From the NCBI GenBank assembly GCA_021815535.1, contig JAKAGL010000128.1, positions 1 through 6,829 on the forward strand: DNA of 6,829 nt. The letters run 5' to 3'. A model generated the notes under the pieces. The model searched no databases and was not told the DNA's origin. It saw only the letters and a program-made list of their open reading frames with translations. The DNA comes from a bacterium (GTDB lineage: Bacteria > Nitrospinota_A > UBA7883 > JACRGQ01). Every line of letters begins with the position of its first letter. Position 1 is the stretch's first letter. This document shows positions 5,350 to 6,829 of the stretch, piece after piece. Made by a program: the position numbers and the translations under genes.

Positions 5350-6829
5350 ATGTGCGGAATAGCAGGAATTTTTGATACTGTTCCCCACCCGGGGGATGAC
5401 GGCAGGATCGTCCGGATGACCGCCGCGCTGGGGCACCGCGGGCCGGACGGCGAGGGGATGTGGACCGAAGGGGCCGCCGCGCTGGGCCATCGACGGCTTG
5501 CCATCATCGATCCGGCCACCGGCGCGCAGCCGATGGTTTCCGCCTGCGGCCGCTATGTCATCACCTACAACGGCGAGTTGTACAACTACCGTGAACTGAA
5601 GCAGGCGCTCGCCGCCGAATACGGCTTCCGCACTTCATCCGACACCGAGGTTCTTCTCGCCGCCTTTATCAAATGGGGGAGCGGCTGTTTTAAAAAGCTC
5701 AACGGCATTTTCGCGGTGGCGATCTATGACCGCACCGAGCGGCGGCTTCATGTGGCGCGCGATCCCTTTGGCGTGAAGCCGCTGTATCACGCCACTGCCG
5801 ACGGCGCGTTCTATTTCGCTTCCGAGATGAAAGCCATCCTTGCCGCCAAGCCGGGACTTGCCCGGCTTTCGCGCGCCGGTTTGGCGGCGGCGCTGGAATG
5901 GAGATATTTTCCCGCACCGCTCACACCCTTCGAAGGAAGCGCCAAGCTGCGCCCCGGCCATTGCCTGACGGTGGAATCAACCGGCGCCGTGCTTGAAGCG
6001 CGTTTCGCGCCCCCTCCCGCCCCGCCGTGGGAGGGCGGGCCCGCCGACGCGCTGGAACGGCTGCAACGGCTGACGGACGACGCAGTGCGGCGGCAGCTGG
6101 CGGCCGATGTGCCAGTGGGGGTGCTCTTGAGCGGCGGGGTCGACTCGGCGTTGGTCGCGTCGTTCGCCGTTGAACATGCCGCATCGAAAATGACCGCCTT
6201 CACCGTCGGCTTTGAAGGGGATTTTGAGCAGGACGAGGTGAAGGCCGCCGCCGAAACGGCCGCCATGCTGGGACTGGACCACGAGGCGGTAACGGTGGCG
6301 CCGCGCGATTTTATGGGACTGATGGAGCGGCTGGTCTGGCATCTTGAAGAACCGACCGCCACCACCTCCGCTGTGCCGCTGTTCCTGCTGAGCGGGCAGA
6401 TCGCCCATACCCGCAAGGTGGTTCTTTCGGGGCAGGGGGCCGACGAGTTGTGGGGTGGGTATACGCGCCATCTTGCCGAATCGTTGCGGGCCAATATGCC
6501 CTGGTTGCCGTCATTTTTCGCCGGCGCCGCCATGCTTCCTTTGGGGGAAAAGCTGCGCAAGGCCGCATTGATGGCCGCTGAACCGGACGATGATGCGCGT
6601 TACTGTTGTGCGCGGCGGCTGTTCACGCCGGAGGAGCGGATGGCGCTTGGCGGGTTCGCCGGTTCTTACCGCGAACACCTTGCGCCGTACCGCGCCGAGT
6701 TGGCTGAAAAAGATCCCTTATCCAAATCGCTGTATTGGGACGCCCGCACGCAGTTGCCGGACGACCTGCTGCTGTATACGGACAAGGCGGCGATGGCGCA
6801 CGGCCTTGAGGTGCGGGTACCGCTGCTTG
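5350..6829 (+). CDS. asnB: Asparagine synthase (glutamine-hydrolysing), 3' end cut by window
   Basis: AsnB makes asparagine from aspartate, ATP and glutamine in the cytoplasm: the N-terminal domain releases ammonia from glutamine and the C-terminal domain adenylates aspartate. The frame stays open from the ATG to the right edge, giving 493 residues with no stop. C2 follows Met1 and is the class II amidotransferase nucleophile. Other glutaminase motifs are HRGPDG (29-34), R49 in HRRLAI, YNGELYNY (73-80) and D98 in SSDTE. The synthetase domain has the PP-loop SGGVDS (261-266), LSGQGADELWGGY (359-371) and the late conserved DDLLLYTDKAAMAHGLEVRVPLL, where the window ends. Family members are about 550-640 residues, so roughly 60-150 are missing. 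It diverges from the kinase gene. Some paralogues amidate other substrates in polysaccharide or peptide pathways, and the context here cannot separate these. Confidence 0.93.
   Translation, partial: MCGIAGIFDTVPHPGDDGRIVRMTAALGHRGPDGEGMWTEGAAALGHRRLAIIDPATGAQPMVSACGRYVITYNGELYNYRELKQALAAEYGFRTSSDTEVLLAAFIKWGSGCFKKLNGIFAVAIYDRTERRLHVARDPFGVKPLYHATADGAFYFASEMKAILAAKPGLARLSRAGLAAALEWRYFPAPLTPFEGSAKLRPGHCLTVESTGAVLEARFAPPPAPPWEGGPADALERLQRLTDDAVRRQLAADVPVGVLLSGGVDSALVASFAVEHAASKMTAFTVGFEGDFEQDEVKAAAETAAMLGLDHEAVTVAPRDFMGLMERLVWHLEEPTATTSAVPLFLLSGQIAHTRKVVLSGQGADELWGGYTRHLAESLRANMPWLPSFFAGAAMLPLGEKLRKAALMAAEPDDDARYCCARRLFTPEERMALGGFAGSYREHLAPYRAELAEKDPLSKSLYWDARTQLPDDLLLYTDKAAMAHGLEVRVPLL

Noticed and set aside
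5811..6560. 249-codon minus-strand open frame inside asnB
   Set aside because: The Ser/Ala-rich low-complexity translation lies opposite the clear synthetase domain of AsnB.

Overview
The window looks like an ordinary chromosomal stretch of a GC-rich Gram-negative bacterium. A Sec signal peptide followed by a CxxCH haem-c motif, a bacteriohemerythrin and an NtrB-type soluble histidine kinase suggest a respiring anaerobe or microaerophile. A Desulfobacterota- or Nitrospinota-like lineage would fit, but the sequence does not prove this. I saw no mobile element, CRISPR array, tRNA or rRNA.

Layout. Positions 1-248 are a non-coding leader with one strong GAAA-capped hairpin. Positions 249-3538 hold three closely spaced plus-strand genes that may form one operon. 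The first encodes an unusual membrane protein joining a periplasmic c-type haem motif, a CopD-like three-helix core and a cytochrome b5-like domain. The second encodes a KimA-type potassium transporter of the APC superfamily. The third encodes a small DinB/YfiT-like putative metalloprotein. Positions 3539-3626 are a convergent gap with a polypurine tract. Positions 3627-5230 are a minus-strand pair: a PAS-containing NtrB-like histidine kinase followed by a bacteriohemerythrin, with no response regulator in view. From 5350 to the right edge runs asnB, a glutamine-hydrolysing asparagine synthase cut off by the window end.

How it may fit together. The membrane haem protein and KimA are 18 bp apart, so a redox or electron-transfer module and a K+ importer are probably co-transcribed. 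The kinase and hemerythrin may link a cytoplasmic signal to oxygen binding. The kinase and asnB diverge from a 119-bp region. A perfect 9-bp inverted repeat there carries, in each arm, an outward-facing TTGCGC hexamer exactly 17 bp from a 5/6 match to the -10 consensus. This gives a symmetric divergent promoter in which the kinase transcript would be nearly leaderless. That is the most distinctive regulatory structure seen; the three-part haem protein is the most distinctive gene.
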